62,938 bases of DNA from Hyphochytrium catenoides (lineage: Eukaryota; Sar; Hyphochytriomycetes; Hyphochytriales; Hyphochytriaceae), in the NCBI GenBank assembly GCA_900088475.1, contig FLMG01000725.1, positions 1 to 62,938 of the forward strand. The letters run 5' to 3'. How positions within the stretch are numbered: the stretch's first letter is position 1; each line of letters begins with the position of its first letter. The translations under genes and the position numbers were made by a program. A model generated the notes under the pieces. That model saw nothing but the letters and a program-made list of their open reading frames with translations. It made no database searches and was not told the origin of the DNA. Of this stretch, positions 32,285 through 43,663 are shown piece by piece.

Positions 32285-34429
32285 ATGGTGGTGGATCCTG
32301 CATACACCGTCAAGCTATCACAATCGTTAGTCGAAGTCCTCCAAGAGAGTACTTTGACCATCGATGATGCGACCAGGAAAAACCTTTTGCTTACATCTGC
32401 TGAGATAAGGTCCGCTCTTTCTAAGTCTTCTACGGAGCTCTCATCAACAACAGATGAAAAGAAATCGGCAGACTCTCCAGGAGGTCAACTCCTGCCACCC
32501 GAGGCTGATGCCGGCAGCGTTGGAAGAGCTAAGCAGAAGCAGCGAAGGCAAAAGATACTCATGATGGTGGCTCAACGTCCGTTTCTCGAGCTCACGCGGG
32601 AACAGAGTAGCCTCAGCGTCATGGAATGGCTGACTGGGAGAAGGTTCTATGAGCGATATTGGAAGTATAAGTCATGGATGAAGATGTTCTCTTTAGCAGG
32701 GTTTATAATGATGGTCATTGTAGTCCCCATCTACACTGCAGGGTCACTGACTGAACAACAAAGATTGATAATGTTAATCCTTTGTATCCCGGCGACGCTC
32801 TTCGGTCTCACGCATGCGGCGGCGCTATCAATTGGCTGGGTACTTCGCCAGGCACTATTCAAGTTTGAAGCCGTCTATTTACTGGTGGAGACCTTCTTGT
32901 TTTTCGTATCGCTGTCAGGACTCTACTGCTTCACGGTGTCAGCAATATGCTTTGCCGCCATAGGCTTCCTGAGCACGTTGTCAGGAGTTGTTGTCTATGA
33001 TAGCATTCCCGTGAGCATCAGGCAAAGGCTGATTGGCTCATTGATAGTCTGGTGCCTTATGTGTTTGCTCGTGATAGCTCTGATTCTGCTTCACGTGTCT
33101 GACTCCATGTGTTATCATCGATTGGACTTCAAATACGGCCTCATCGAGGACGGCGATCCTCGACAGACAAAGCTTGGTATAGGCCTCTTAGGTTTCTGCG
33201 CCAACCGCGGCTTCACAATGCTGTCCTTAATGGTGCGAACCACCTATTTGGCCTTTATACATCCTAGCGATTGTGTCCTTATCCGGACCCGAATCCGCAT
33301 CTTAGAATTGCCGGTAGATGATCGCGCTGTGCTCTCTGAGGCCAAGGATGACTCTGTTTCTGCAGAAAACCAGCAGAGTAGAGTTTCCATGTTATGCGAA
33401 TCGCTGGCTGCAAACCTTCGGCAGAAGACTGTCCTGGATGAACTCAGCAAAAGCTACCTATTGCGAACCAGGGTCATCATTGAGCAACGTCTTTCCTCAT
33501 CTTCAGCTATGATTCGAGTCAAGAGCAGGGGTTCAAGCTATAGGATGAATCAGAGAAGTCTCGTCATAATGGGAGTTCGACCGTATGTAGAACTGACCAG
33601 ACAACAGAGCAGCCTGACAGTCATGGAATGGCTCCTTGGGAGACGCTTCTACCGTGGATGGTGGACGCTAATGAGGTTCATTGCGCCACTTACTCTTGCT
33701 TCGTTTTTCCTGATCGTCATCTTGGTGCCAGTCTGCATGATGCTGCCAACTGCGGACATGAAGGTTGGAATCCTTCTTCCCATAGGTTGCCTTCCCGGGC
33801 TTTTGCTTGGACACTTGGGATCTGCGTCACTAGCCAAGTGGTGCTTGCTCAAAAAAACTCTGAGCACATTTGAAGCGCGTCTTTTCTTGGTAGAAAGTGC
33901 GCTATTTGCCATCTCTTTGTCTGTCGTCCTGGATTTCTCCCCTACAGGTTATGCCACCTCATCGATCATATTTGGGTTACTTTGCGGCGTCCCATACTAC
34001 GACAGCAGTCCTACGCGAGTTCGGCGGCGAGTGAGAAGCATCCTTGGTTCCTATTGCGTGAGCTTCACTTTGATCCTCATAATCATACATTTCCGGCTCT
34101 CCCCAAACATTCGTGCTTACCGCTGGGATCCTATGCGTGGGTTCATGGTTCAGGCAAGCCTACAGCCACACAACAGGAACGACAAGACAGCTCTGAGCCT
34201 CTCGGTCATTGACTTCTGTCTCAATAGAGGCATCACCGCATTAACTCTGGTAGCGCGCGCGACGTACCTTGCGTTCCGATATCCAGCTGATTGCGTCTTC
34301 CTAACTAACCGACTTCGGATCGTGGAGGAGACATCTGCATCCCGCCATCAGTCTTTGAAATCCTGGTGGTCTACTAGTACCTCAAAAGACGCAAGGGCTA
34401 AGAACAGTAAAGAGATTATGGACCCTTAG
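32285..34429 (+). CDS. Polytopic membrane protein with an internally duplicated ~265-residue domain
   Basis: A 714-codon single open frame ending TAG. Residues 1-85 are soluble and Ser-rich. Repeat 1 (~86-345) and repeat 2 (~421-685) align along their length: RPFLELTREQSSLSVMEWL with RPYVELTRQQSSLTVMEWL; FEAVYLLVE with FEARLFLVE; VVYDSIPVSIRQR with PYYDSSPTRVRRR; FCANRGFTMLSLMVRTTYLA with FCLNRGITALTLVARATYLA; and PSDCVLIRTRIRI with PADCVFLTNRLRI. Each repeat has four to five hydrophobic helices separated by short basic loops. A Ser/basic linker of ~75 residues joins them. The product should sit in a membrane as an internal pseudo-dimer. I recognise no transporter or channel signature; I recall similar proteins from oomycetes without a function. 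The 43.7-kb gene looks like a diverged paralogue. Confidence 0.82.
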   Translation: MVVDPAYTVKLSQSLVEVLQESTLTIDDATRKNLLLTSAEIRSALSKSSTELSSTTDEKKSADSPGGQLLPPEADAGSVGRAKQKQRRQKILMMVAQRPFLELTREQSSLSVMEWLTGRRFYERYWKYKSWMKMFSLAGFIMMVIVVPIYTAGSLTEQQRLIMLILCIPATLFGLTHAAALSIGWVLRQALFKFEAVYLLVETFLFFVSLSGLYCFTVSAICFAAIGFLSTLSGVVVYDSIPVSIRQRLIGSLIVWCLMCLLVIALILLHVSDSMCYHRLDFKYGLIEDGDPRQTKLGIGLLGFCANRGFTMLSLMVRTTYLAFIHPSDCVLIRTRIRILELPVDDRAVLSEAKDDSVSAENQQSRVSMLCESLAANLRQKTVLDELSKSYLLRTRVIIEQRLSSSSAMIRVKSRGSSYRMNQRSLVIMGVRPYVELTRQQSSLTVMEWLLGRRFYRGWWTLMRFIAPLTLASFFLIVILVPVCMMLPTADMKVGILLPIGCLPGLLLGHLGSASLAKWCLLKKTLSTFEARLFLVESALFAISLSVVLDFSPTGYATSSIIFGLLCGVPYYDSSPTRVRRRVRSILGSYCVSFTLILIIIHFRLSPNIRAYRWDPMRGFMVQASLQPHNRNDKTALSLSVIDFCLNRGITALTLVARATYLAFRYPADCVFLTNRLRIVEETSASRHQSLKSWWSTSTSKDARAKNSKEIMDP

Positions 34430-35935
34430 GCACACCTGCTATGGTTCAGTGAGCGGCCTTAACCAGAGGAATGGTGGTGCTGAGCTATTGAGACAAACAA
34501 CCATACTGCTAAGCGTTATATGGGCGTACAGCACGGATTAAGTTAAGACGCACTATATGTAAATATCGCTGTCCTCTACCATGACCCTAGCATGTTATTA
34601 ATGGTCGTCTCTGACTGTTGAAGTGAGGCTAAGAGACCCTTCTAAAGGCAACAAGCGTGTCATACATGAAGCCCAAGCGGCCCAACTGGACCGAGGCAAG
34701 CCGAGCTCTGCTAAAAACGTTGGTTCAGACCTCACCACGCGTTGTCTGGTTTTAAGTGGAAGGCAGGGCTGAATAGACATCGATCATAAGAAGTCTCTTT
34801 GGATGCCAAGTTAAGAAGAAAAAGTGAAGAGTAATGTAAGCACCAGATCGTCCTCGCCAATACACATCGCGTCGGCGTTATCTAATTTTTTTCCAGGCAG
34901 GGCAGCATCGCCTTTCGGAGCAAGCGCCCAATAAGAAGACGATTCAGTTGGTTGATGAAAAGCCCTGCAGAAATCCGTTACTTTTGCAGTTTAAAATATC
35001 TTTGAATGCCGCCAGCACTGGCGGAATGCATGGCCAGTCCAGACCATCACCAGGCTAGAAGAAAGGCTATTCTTACGAGCAACTCAAGCAAATCCACAGT
35101 TTCGAAAAAGAGAAAGACTGCTCTATTGTGACTGATCTTTGTGCGTCGCTGCCGTCACAGGTGACCACCACCTACCACTAATGGATCTACCACTAACGGA
35201 TGTGAGACCTGCCTACCCTATCGACGACCACAGACTCGTCAAGGAGCATCATGATGGTGCCATACGCTACCCAGACGCATTCGCCAGACTAACAAGAAAG
35301 TAGCAAGGCAAAGCGCAATGCAGTAGTAGCTGGCACTGCAGTAACAGGTGAACGGTAGGCGGGCCGCTGACGGTGCTTTAAAATGGTTGAGTTTGTCCGT
35401 CTCTCCTTCTGCCCGCAAAGTTTGACCACACCTACAACTGACGCATGTCAGTCCTGCGCTCATTCACGCTTTATAAACGGCGATAGTCTGGGGGCACCCT
35501 ACCTACTGGCCGCTGTCTTAGTGTGAAGAAGCATCATCATGGTGTTAACTTACCCTGGACGGGTGTAACAGATGTAATAGGTGAACTAATGGGGCCAAGC
35601 GCAGCGCAGTAGCTGCCGCTCTAGTGCATAAGTGATATGCGGACTGCTGACAAGGTGCTGGCAGATTTCTTTTGACGCCAACATGCTTTCTATTTATAAC
35701 CTTAACAACGTGCATCCACTATAAACATCTCTAACAATAAGGCATTCCACCTGTCAGAAGGATGACACCAGATATGGTGCGCGAAAGTCAGATCACGCAC
35801 CTAATAAGTTAGCCACAACAGTTAGGAAGTAGAGAAGGCAAAAGACGGATCCGCAAACAAACGGCCATGAACCCAGATCTCTGTCATTCATCAAGAAGAT
35901 CGTGAGAATACCCTCGAGAAAGCTTCATGAGAGTC
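34430..35935. other. Intergenic
   Basis: No gene is supported. It contains an imperfect tandem duplication of ~290-bp period (see 35237-35660). Confidence 0.5.
35237..35660 (+). repeat. Imperfect tandem duplication, ~290-bp period
   Basis: Unit 1 (35237-35383) and unit 2 (~35525-35660) share AGCATCAT.ATGGTG, ACCC.GACG, AGGTGAAC, AAGCGCA.GCAGTAG, and a final GC.G.CTGAC..GGTGCT. A short direct repeat CTACCACTAA.GGAT lies just upstream at 35173-35202. Confidence 0.55.
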
Positions 35936-36661
35936 CTACTCTGCGTACTTATATGAGCCCTCTTTCTCCAGCGCTCTTTGGTATGCAGGTCGGTTTTGGA
36001 TCTCTTGCACGAACTTGTGCAGGCACGGCCATCGCCCTGGATTCTCTTTGAGGCCAGCTCTTTCCATGGAGACTTCAATAGGAAAGCTCATCTGGATATC
36101 TGCAGCTGTGAAGTCTTCGCCACAGAACCACCTGGTCTCCGCTAGCTCTGCCTCCATAAAGTCGAGATTCCTTTCCAGATTGGGGTTGATGAGAAGTTCA
36201 GACACCCGATGGGTTATCATTGAGGCAACGGGACGGAATATAAACGGCATCTTGGCGCTTTGAATCTTGGTGATAACCAGCTTCAGAAGCAACGGAGGCA
36301 TTGCAGATCCCTCAGCAAAGTGCAGCCAATAGGTGAAGCGTAGTCTTTCGGCAGTCCCTGGCCGCGGGTGAGTAAGGCTTTCTGTGGTACTACCTTCTGC
36401 CCCTTCATTGGCGGCGTTATAGTACTTGTCTAGTAGATATTCAATGATGGCACCGGATTCCGCGATGGTCAGGTTTCCATCTACGATCACTGGAGACTTT
36501 CCCAGAGGATGAATTTGTCTCAGAGCTTCCGGGGCCAGCATCGTTGCTGGGTCCCTTTCATAGATGATAAGTTCATAAGGTAGCCCAAGCTCTTCGAGAA
36601 GCCAGATAACTCGATGGGAGCGTGAGTCGCGAAGGTGATGCAGGGTAAGTGTCGCTGTCAT
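35936..36661 (-). CDS. Glutathione S-transferase, Gtt1-like
   Basis: A 241-codon single-exon frame from the ATG at 36661 to a TAG. The N-terminal thioredoxin-like domain begins TATLTLHHLRDSRSHRVIWL LEELGLPYEL; the SRSHRVIWLLEEL pattern is typical of bacterial and fungal Gtt1-type enzymes. HPLGKSPVIVD carries the cis-Pro loop, and ESGAIIEYLLDKYY the glutathione gamma-glutamyl binding pair (Glu-Ser). The C-terminal all-helical domain includes WFCGEDFTAADIQMSFPIE, the conserved N-capping/hydrophobic-staple region, and ends YKYAE. It conjugates glutathione to electrophiles or reduces peroxides, probably in the cytosol or at a membrane. The length fits the family (~220-240). A 4-nt-spaced overlap or operon partner is absent. 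A second, sigma-type GST lies at 55.9-57.0 kb. Confidence 0.92.
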   Translation of the reverse strand: MTATLTLHHLRDSRSHRVIWLLEELGLPYELIIYERDPATMLAPEALRQIHPLGKSPVIVDGNLTIAESGAIIEYLLDKYYNAANEGAEGSTTESLTHPRPGTAERLRFTYWLHFAEGSAMPPLLLKLVITKIQSAKMPFIFRPVASMITHRVSELLINPNLERNLDFMEAELAETRWFCGEDFTAADIQMSFPIEVSMERAGLKENPGRWPCLHKFVQEIQNRPAYQRALEKEGSYKYAE

Positions 36662-36838
36662 CTTCTCCTTCTTCCTCTTCTCCTCTTAATTTTTAAAGCT
36701 TCGCTTTTGAGTTATCCTACCTTATTATGTGACGAAGCGAGTATGTTGAGTTTTGAAAGGTTAAGAGAAAGCTCTGTCTTCCTGTCCGGAGAGTAGACTA
36801 CGAATTGGTTTCTGATCTTCTTGCCATCCGTCATGGAA

Positions 36839-36889
36839 GCAACTTATCGCCCTACGAATAGTAGATGCTAGTATAGGGCGATAAGTTGC
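36839..36889. repeat. Perfect 15-bp inverted repeat, 21-nt loop
   Basis: GCAACTTATCGCCCT at 36839-36853 pairs exactly with AGGGCGATAAGTTGC at 36875-36889. It lies ~180 bp upstream of the Gtt1-like gene's start, in its presumed promoter region. No U-run follows, so a bacterial-type terminator is not implied. Confidence 0.85.
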
Positions 36890-37189
36890 AAACCGGCGTA
36901 TGCAGTGTAATCATTTTACTACGTTTACCTTCGCGGTGCAAACACAATCACTTTGCAGACACAGCAGGGAGTGTGACATTCTAGTGATGAGGACTTTGGC
37001 TATGAGGCTTCTTCCTAATAATAACCAATTCTAGGGAAGAGGCGCCTAGAATGTTGTACGAGTACCGGTATATAAAGAACGGCCTTATGTACCGTGTGCG
37101 CCATGATGGAGAGACCATCACTCCGTTCCTGCTGCGCTAGGATCCGTCATGGCCAAAATGATCTGAGTGATCTTCCCTCTCTCTTCTCT

Positions 37190-37500
37190 CGTAGTACAAG
37201 TATGGCCTTGGTACAAGTACATACATCTCGTCGTCAGCGAATACTAGGAAATACAAAGGCTTTAGCAGCGCTGCGTTCTCTAATAATTGGCCTATGATGA
37301 CGTCCTCCACGCCAAGGGTTGAATCCTGGCACTATTGGCAACAGCTATCAATCGAGGAAGTACCAGATAATAGTCGGCTACTCTTCTTGGTCAACACCAT
37401 CAAGACTCTGCACGGTAGACAACAGAAGAGAAGGGGAAAAGGGGAACCGGGCGAGGTGAGGGAAGAGATCAGAGACAGCTTGAAAGGAGAAGACGACGGA
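37190..37500 (+). repeat. Dispersed repeat, copy 1 (partner 41930-42190)
   Basis: Both copies share TACATCT.TCGTCGTCAG, CGCCAAG..TT, GGCACTAT, GGAAGTACC.AGATA followed by a CTACTCTTCTTGGTC-like part, and AGACAACAGAA. The translation PDNSRLLFLVNTIKTLHGRQ resembles PDRRLLLVDTEKLLYRGRRQ of the other copy, so a decayed coding origin is possible. Confidence 0.5.
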
Positions 37501-40028
37501 CCAAAGGAGTCGGTCTGAGTTCCCCTCCTGCTTCTTCTTGCTTCCCTCTCTAAACATGTTGTTGGTGCCTCTCTTCCTCCTCCTCCTACTCTTCTACCAA
37601 CAGCAACTCTGCAGGGGTAGTTAGTATGAAGATTGGGGTGGGGTGCCTGTCGTCGTCATCGCTGCATCTTTCTGTCGCTTCTCCTCCTCCCCTATTAACC
37701 GTGTAGAAGATGTGGAGTTGTTGGAGTTCTGGGCGATGGCATTACGCTATTCTCCACATCGGTGATAGTAGTAGAGGGCTTGATCGTCATATGAATAGAG
37801 CAAAGCCCTTACAGACTGAAATTAGCGGAGACGGAGAGAGGAGAGAGAGACCGGGGGGAAGAAAGAGGAGAAGAGCAAGAGAGGAGAATGAAAATGGCAG
37901 AGAAGCATTTGAAGATCGCCCGTTTCTTTTCTAAGTTCCACAGAACAGACCGGCAATCACAAGCCACAACGCCTCCTAGCCTCCTCTCTCTTCCCAAGAC
38001 AAAGAACACCGGAACATATTCTCCACAGCACCCTGCAACCCATCCATGGCCGTGACGGTGGTTGTAAGAAGGTTGCTAAGAGGCGAGAGTAGGCTTTAAT
38101 TTTGAAACGTCACGTGGTGGAAAGAACAACCATCCTTCATCCTTGTCATAGCAAGCAGCATAGGCCCAAGCAGTTAGCCTGTGAGAACGGAGTTTGTCTT
38201 TGTAAACAGGAAGAAATGGGCGGTCGAGATGGAATGACACCAAAGTCGAGCCTTCGTTGATCCCAGTACATTGTGGCACATAGACTTACATAAGCCAGTC
38301 CAAGCAGAGGCCATAGTTAGTTGATGACGGACCTAAAGAGGGTAGAAGAAAGCAATCAATAACCAGCTAACAGATGTCGGTAGTCCTCCCGACAGCTGTG
38401 ACTAGTATATTGCTTTGACCGACGGATGACTGCATTGACCGCTGACACTGGAAGACAAACAAGGCAGACAATGTAGTGCCCAGCCAGCATCAGCCCAAAT
38501 AGAAAACCAAAAAACAAGCCTTGTCTTGCTGAAGCCTACGCTCCGAAGGGTGCCTAGATACCGGCAGCGCTGAGAAGGAGTCAGCAGCCCGACGGCGAAT
38601 AATCTGCATATGCACCGCCGCCATGTTAGTTTTTAGCTCTTTTTTTATCCTTCGAAGCCCTGGTGAGATCTCGTGATTGACGTGTTTTCTTGAGTCAGCC
38701 GGTACGAGAGATCTGTAGTACGATACGTTAAGCACTGGACGAGGCTTCCATCAACGTAGAGCTCGCTTAGAGCTCGTTTGCTATGGCACACTCCAGCCCT
38801 GTATACATTTTTCACTACGGATATTATGCCGCAGCTCTTTCAGGAGAGCGGCTAATGTCATCAGAAAATCGACAACAGAGAAGTTTCGCTCAGCAAAGAT
38901 ATGAGTTCTTGCATGCCCCCCGGGGTCGCGCGAAAGAGGGAACAGCAGCCCAGCCTGAAGTGGTGGATAATAAGAAACCCACAGCGATAGTCACTAGGTG
39001 TTTTTCCTCTTGATGACAATAATGGCAAGATCATCGCGGCCTCAATTTTGATTTTCACTCCAAGGCAAAAGTGTTCACTATGCTGAAGGTAACGCCCGTC
39101 AATGAGCGTTACCCCTAAGAAGCAAAACTCATAGGATCATCGAGCTAGTGTCTTCACCATGTCCCATCTCGCGCCATATTAACATTCATCAGAGGCGGGT
39201 GCAAGAAGAAGAAGCACCAATAAAAGAAGGAGCTGGCTCTTAGTACCTCTCCACCGCTCTCAGTCAATGTAGAAGCACAACGTGGCAAGGATGAGGCCAA
39301 GCCTACCACCCCAAACTGAGCCCCTGGTTTTTCTTAAGGTACCGACGAAGCAGCCAGCAGGGTGTCCCGCTCATCGTAACTCAGAGGCTGCTGGGATCAT
39401 GGCGTATAGTACGTAGAGACCTATTATAGGGGCTGAGCATACAGTAGTGATGTTGATGAAGAGGGAAGAAGAAGAAGTGCCAGCCAGTTCATGAACAGGA
39501 AACATTCTGCTTTGACTCCTTACATATAATAATGTGTTAGTTGAAAGACCTTGGGCGGCTCGTGGCACTTGATACATACTGATTTTGGGCCCACTAGTCA
39601 AGAGATTCCAAGGACGAGGAAGACAACGATCAACAGATCACAATGACCAACTTGACCAACGTGACCAAAAGCCAGCGGTAGGCCACGGCAGAAGGGCTTA
39701 CTTTCTTGCCATCATAGTGTTATTATGGTATGACACTAAGCATCCGTTCAAGCATAAAAGGCCTTAGTTATATTAAGGGCGGGTTATGTGTGGGAGGAGA
39801 CACACACTATGATGATGGATGATGGTTTAGGGACAGCAAGATGGCCACACTCACAAGGGTTCAGGATGAAGGATCATGAGAAGATCATAAGCACGAATAA
39901 TTATGCGCACAAGAACTTCAGAACAAGGGCCATAAGAAGAAAGATCGCCCTATTCTTCTTCTGTCAGGCTGACAAGAGGCCCAAATGGTGTTAGCAGAAG
40001 AAACCCTATCTTCCTACCAGCCTTCTTC

Positions 40029-41444
40029 ATGCTGCTGCTGCCTCGACCTAAACAGCGTGATAACTCCTCCGAGATCTTCGTCGCCGCGCGGCAGACAGAA
40101 GAGCGCAAGCAGCCAAACCTCAAGCACATAAGCAAGCAGGCACGCCATCCAAGTGACTATCAACCGACAAGCATCATCGTGACCATTGTAGTGCTTTTCC
40201 TGAGAAAGGTCATCATTAGTAAGAAGACAGTGATGAACCCCAGCAATCACCACCTTCCCAGCACAAATAGAGGCACTGGTCGTTGGGCCAGCAGCAATGT
40301 CGATTTCGTGACCATGCTCCGAATCGGCGTGATGTACCTGAAGCTAATAAGCTTCTCACTTTTCCATCTCGTGGTGGTCGCGTTCCGTACGCTTACAGGA
40401 ACAAAGCTGCACCGCTCCTGGACATTTCGCGCCGAGTACTCTGTGGGCATCTTCCGTTACTTATCTCACGTACAGGACGTTCCGGTGCTGCGATACTTCG
40501 GCGACCGCATGGTGGCAGCCGCAAGCATTGGCTGCACTGGAAGTTACGAGGCTGTTTCTACAGAGTTCGAAGGGACTGTTGTTGAAGGAGTGTGGATTTC
40601 TGGAGATGGGGCCAATGGCCAACTAGGACAAGGTGGAGCAGAATCATCGTCCATGGCGTCTCGAACGATCCTTTACTTCCATGGTGGAGGCTACGCCTTC
40701 GGGAATTGTCTCATGTACCTCGAGCCTCATTTAAAGCTCATCAGTCTCTTTGCTAAGCGGGGTATCAATGCAAGGGTCTTCTCTGCGAAGTATCCCCTCG
40801 CCCCAGAGAATCTCTATCCAAGCCAGTTGGAGGCGGCGCTAGCCACGTATAAATGGATGCTCTACAACCAGCATGTCCCGGCCAAAGAGATTGTGATCGC
40901 CGGAGAATCTGCGGGAGGGAACCTCGTCATGGCTCTCCTTGTAAAACTACGTTCAGAGCCTGCTACCCAGCCTCTTCCTCTTCCCTTTGCCGCGATTCCC
41001 ATCTCTCCCATGCTGGACCTCACACCAGATTCACTCTCCGAAGAACCTCAAAGCGCCAAGGATCTCTGCGGTCCGAACGCGTTTCTAGGCGTTATCCGGC
41101 GTTATCTTGGGCCAAAGAGCTCTCCGCAGCTTCGTGCTTCGCCAACAGTCAGCCCTGTGAAGGCTGACGCTGCCATACTGCAAGCGCTGTTTGGAGCTAA
41201 TGATAGCAAGGTCAAACTGCTTCTGACCTACGGTGGATTGGAGGCGTTAGCTCCTGAAATACTGCGAATGGCAGAGAGAATCATGCAGAGCGCTGAGCCT
41301 GATGCCGTCGAGCTGGATTGCGACAAAGATATGCCGCATGCCTATCAGATGCTGGGGACTCCTTACTTTGGCCAGGCGGCTGCTGATGGTCTCGAGAGGA
41401 TTGTCAACTGGTGCTGCGACGAGATCAACAAGGCTAAGCAGTGA
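40029..41444 (+). CDS. Alpha/beta hydrolase, hormone-sensitive-lipase-type esterase
   Basis: A 471-codon frame ending TGA. The oxyanion motif HGGG is at residues 218-221 (ILYFHGGGYAFGN). The nucleophile elbow GESAGGN places the catalytic Ser at 294. GGLEALAPE offers Glu405 as the acid, and DMPHAYQ supplies His437. The HGGG plus G-x-S-A-G-G pair defines the HSL (plant-GID1/bacterial esterase) group, which hydrolyses carboxylic esters. The start is uncertain: the ATGs at 40029, 40233 (Met69, MNPSNHHLP) and 40314 (Met96) are all possible. Sequence after Met69 looks more protein-like. A hydrophobic segment at ~97-119 should anchor the enzyme to a membrane, perhaps the ER. Chain length after that anchor fits the family. 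I see no intron. The physiological substrate cannot be told. Confidence 0.9.
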   Translation: MLLLPRPKQRDNSSEIFVAARQTEERKQPNLKHISKQARHPSDYQPTSIIVTIVVLFLRKVIISKKTVMNPSNHHLPSTNRGTGRWASSNVDFVTMLRIGVMYLKLISFSLFHLVVVAFRTLTGTKLHRSWTFRAEYSVGIFRYLSHVQDVPVLRYFGDRMVAAASIGCTGSYEAVSTEFEGTVVEGVWISGDGANGQLGQGGAESSSMASRTILYFHGGGYAFGNCLMYLEPHLKLISLFAKRGINARVFSAKYPLAPENLYPSQLEAALATYKWMLYNQHVPAKEIVIAGESAGGNLVMALLVKLRSEPATQPLPLPFAAIPISPMLDLTPDSLSEEPQSAKDLCGPNAFLGVIRRYLGPKSSPQLRASPTVSPVKADAAILQALFGANDSKVKLLLTYGGLEALAPEILRMAERIMQSAEPDAVELDCDKDMPHAYQMLGTPYFGQAAADGLERIVNWCCDEINKAKQ

Positions 41445-41929
41445 GCTCACTTCTTTTTTGGTAGTATCGCACTCTAGTATGGCTGTCGTCCGGCCTAATG
41501 CATTAGATAAGATAGTGTGAAGTCCGCCGTGAGTCACTGAGCCGTGTCACGAACGAAGTAGGAGAGAGCTTTCGTGACGATTATGTGCACTTTAACCAAA
41601 GCAGAGTGAGGCACTTCTTTGATCTCTCATCTACGAAAAAAGGAAAAGGTTGAGGAGCAGCGAGGTGGTAGGAACGTAGGAGAAGGAGGATGCTAGGATA
41701 TTGAAGTGGAGGGGAAGAGTGCTGCGTCATTAGATGCAACTTCACGATAGCAGAGTGAAGGCGTGTAATTTCTCATCAGTCCTAAGGAGGAAAGGATCTG
41801 CGGGGGGCAGCCCGTTTGATGGCTCGTTGGTGACAGCTATGGTAGGATAGTCGAACATTGGAAAATGGCGTCTAAGCGGCGACAAGTTTTTGAGAAGTTA
41901 TTATAGGGATCCGCTTGTTTGTGTGCACA

Positions 41930-42190
41930 AGTAGTTCATACATCTTATCGTCGTCAGTTATCACCTTCAACACTGTCTAAGGCTCTACGGTGATCGTTAA
42001 TGGCCGGTCGTCACTTCCCCCGCCGCCAAGCATTAGCTCTTGGCACTATGCGTAACGGCAGGTCTTCTAGGAAGTACCCAGATAGGAGGCTGCTCTTGGT
42101 CGACACAGAGAAGCTATTATACCGTGGAAGAAGACAACAGAACAGAAGTACCGGGCGAGACGGGAGGGAAAGATCATCAGAGGGGCGAAG
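41930..42190 (+). repeat. Dispersed repeat, copy 2 (partner 37190-37500)
   Basis: See the copy at 37190. The order of shared blocks is the same on the same strand, and the divergence is substantial. Confidence 0.5.
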
Positions 42191-42989
42191 CAGGAGATAG
42201 ACAAAGTCAGTGGGGGAAGAAGAAGATCATCACAGCAAACACCAGGAGCCTAAAAAAAGGGTAGTAGCAACGGCGGGCTTACTTGAAACAGATAGAGGAA
42301 AGAAGTTAAATGCTTGCCAGCAGCACCAGGACTCAGAGCTCAGCTATTCGGCGACATTGTCGTCGGTGATTTGGAAAGCAAGACAGGAGACGACGGTGCG
42401 GCAGGAGCAGCATGGAGAGAGTGCACTCTCACTTCTTTGTTGAATGCCCGACCGCATCTTCAATTAGATCTGAGGTATCGGTTTAGCAGACAGTCTTCCT
42501 ATGTTAGAATATTATACTAGCAATATGGTGCCAAGTTATGAGCTCTTGACTTTTTTTTTGCCTTAGTGGCGAAGCGGTTCCACGCCATAGACAGGTAGTA
42601 GATCTCCCTCTTCGCCTTGTTGACCACTGGTGGGTGGTGTGGGGCCAGTTCAAGCAACAGATATCCTCCCTTTCTCTGTCAGCTATTAGATATTTGTCAG
42701 ATGCGCCCGACCGTCAGAACTTCCTCCCAACAATAGCAACTAGTTTGGAGAGAAGGCAAGTGGTTAACTAAGAGTCCTACGCCCTGAAAGGTAGGGACAT
42801 TCAAGAGCTTAGAGCCTGGGCTGCTATCTGACTCTTTTCGTCGTCACAACAGTAGTCTACTATAGGAATTAGTGAAGTCAAACTGTCCGATATACTGAGG
42901 CGGTCACTGTTGACCAGCTCTCCGACCACGTGCAGCATGACGACGATGAGTGTGGCGGTGAAGACCCTGCTGCTTGTCTGTGTCTGGCC

Positions 42990-43038
42990 CTCTGTCTGTC
43001 TCTCTCTGTCTGTCTGTCTGTCTCTCTCTGCCTGTCTC

Positions 43039-43078
<40 letters not shown>

Positions 43079-43146
43079 NNNNNNNNNNNNNNNNNNNNNN
43101 NNNNNNNNNNNNNNNNNNNNNNCTCTCTCTCTCTCTCTCTCTCTCT
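42990..43146. repeat. CTGT/CT microsatellite with internal gap
   Basis: CTGT and CTCT units grade into pure CT, interrupted by N from 43079 to 43122 and resuming as CT to 43146. The true array length is unknown. Confidence 0.95.
43079..43122. other. Assembly gap (44 N)
   Basis: A run of N inside the CT microsatellite. Confidence 0.95.
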
Positions 43147-43663
43147 CACTACCCACCTCAAAACTATGGTACTGATATCAAACCGATAACTGAATACTTC
43201 TTACATCATATACATTTTACCTCTTAATACCCAGAACTCCTCTTGGAGCTCAGGCCGTTATATTGCCTTGTAACGACTGTAAAAAAGGGGATGTGGCACC
43301 TGTGGCTCCTCGACCCCAGCAGCATCAGAAGCCTGCTGGCGATAGATTTGAAGACTTCCACCGCGCAACATCCTCAGCAAAGCTCCTTCTCATGCCTAGG
43401 GAAGTGCTACAGGCAGCTAGCGCCCTCTTTCCTTCCCTATCTGTCATCCCACTGCTGAGCTTCATCAAGGTGTCGGCAACCAACTGGAGGTACCAATGTA
43501 CCTCGTGGTGCCCCGTGTAATAAGATTATACATCCATCCTCAGGGCATGATGGATAAGATTCATCTCCTCGTGAGGGCGCACCACAACCTCGGGAAGTGA
43601 ATCTAATTTGAGCGTAGAAGATGGACGACGCTTTGCTTCTACGTTCCCTCGCATTATAGAAGG

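Larger units (their letters stand above)
36662..40028. other. Intergenic
   Basis: No gene is supported in ~3.4 kb. It holds a short perfect hairpin (36839-36889) and one copy of a dispersed repeat (37190-37500). The open frames at 38490-38735 (minus) and 38783-39013 (plus) show no domain signal. Confidence 0.5.
41445..43663. other. Intergenic
   Basis: No gene is supported. It contains the second copy of the 37.2-kb dispersed repeat and a CT/CTGT microsatellite that spans an assembly gap. Confidence 0.55.
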
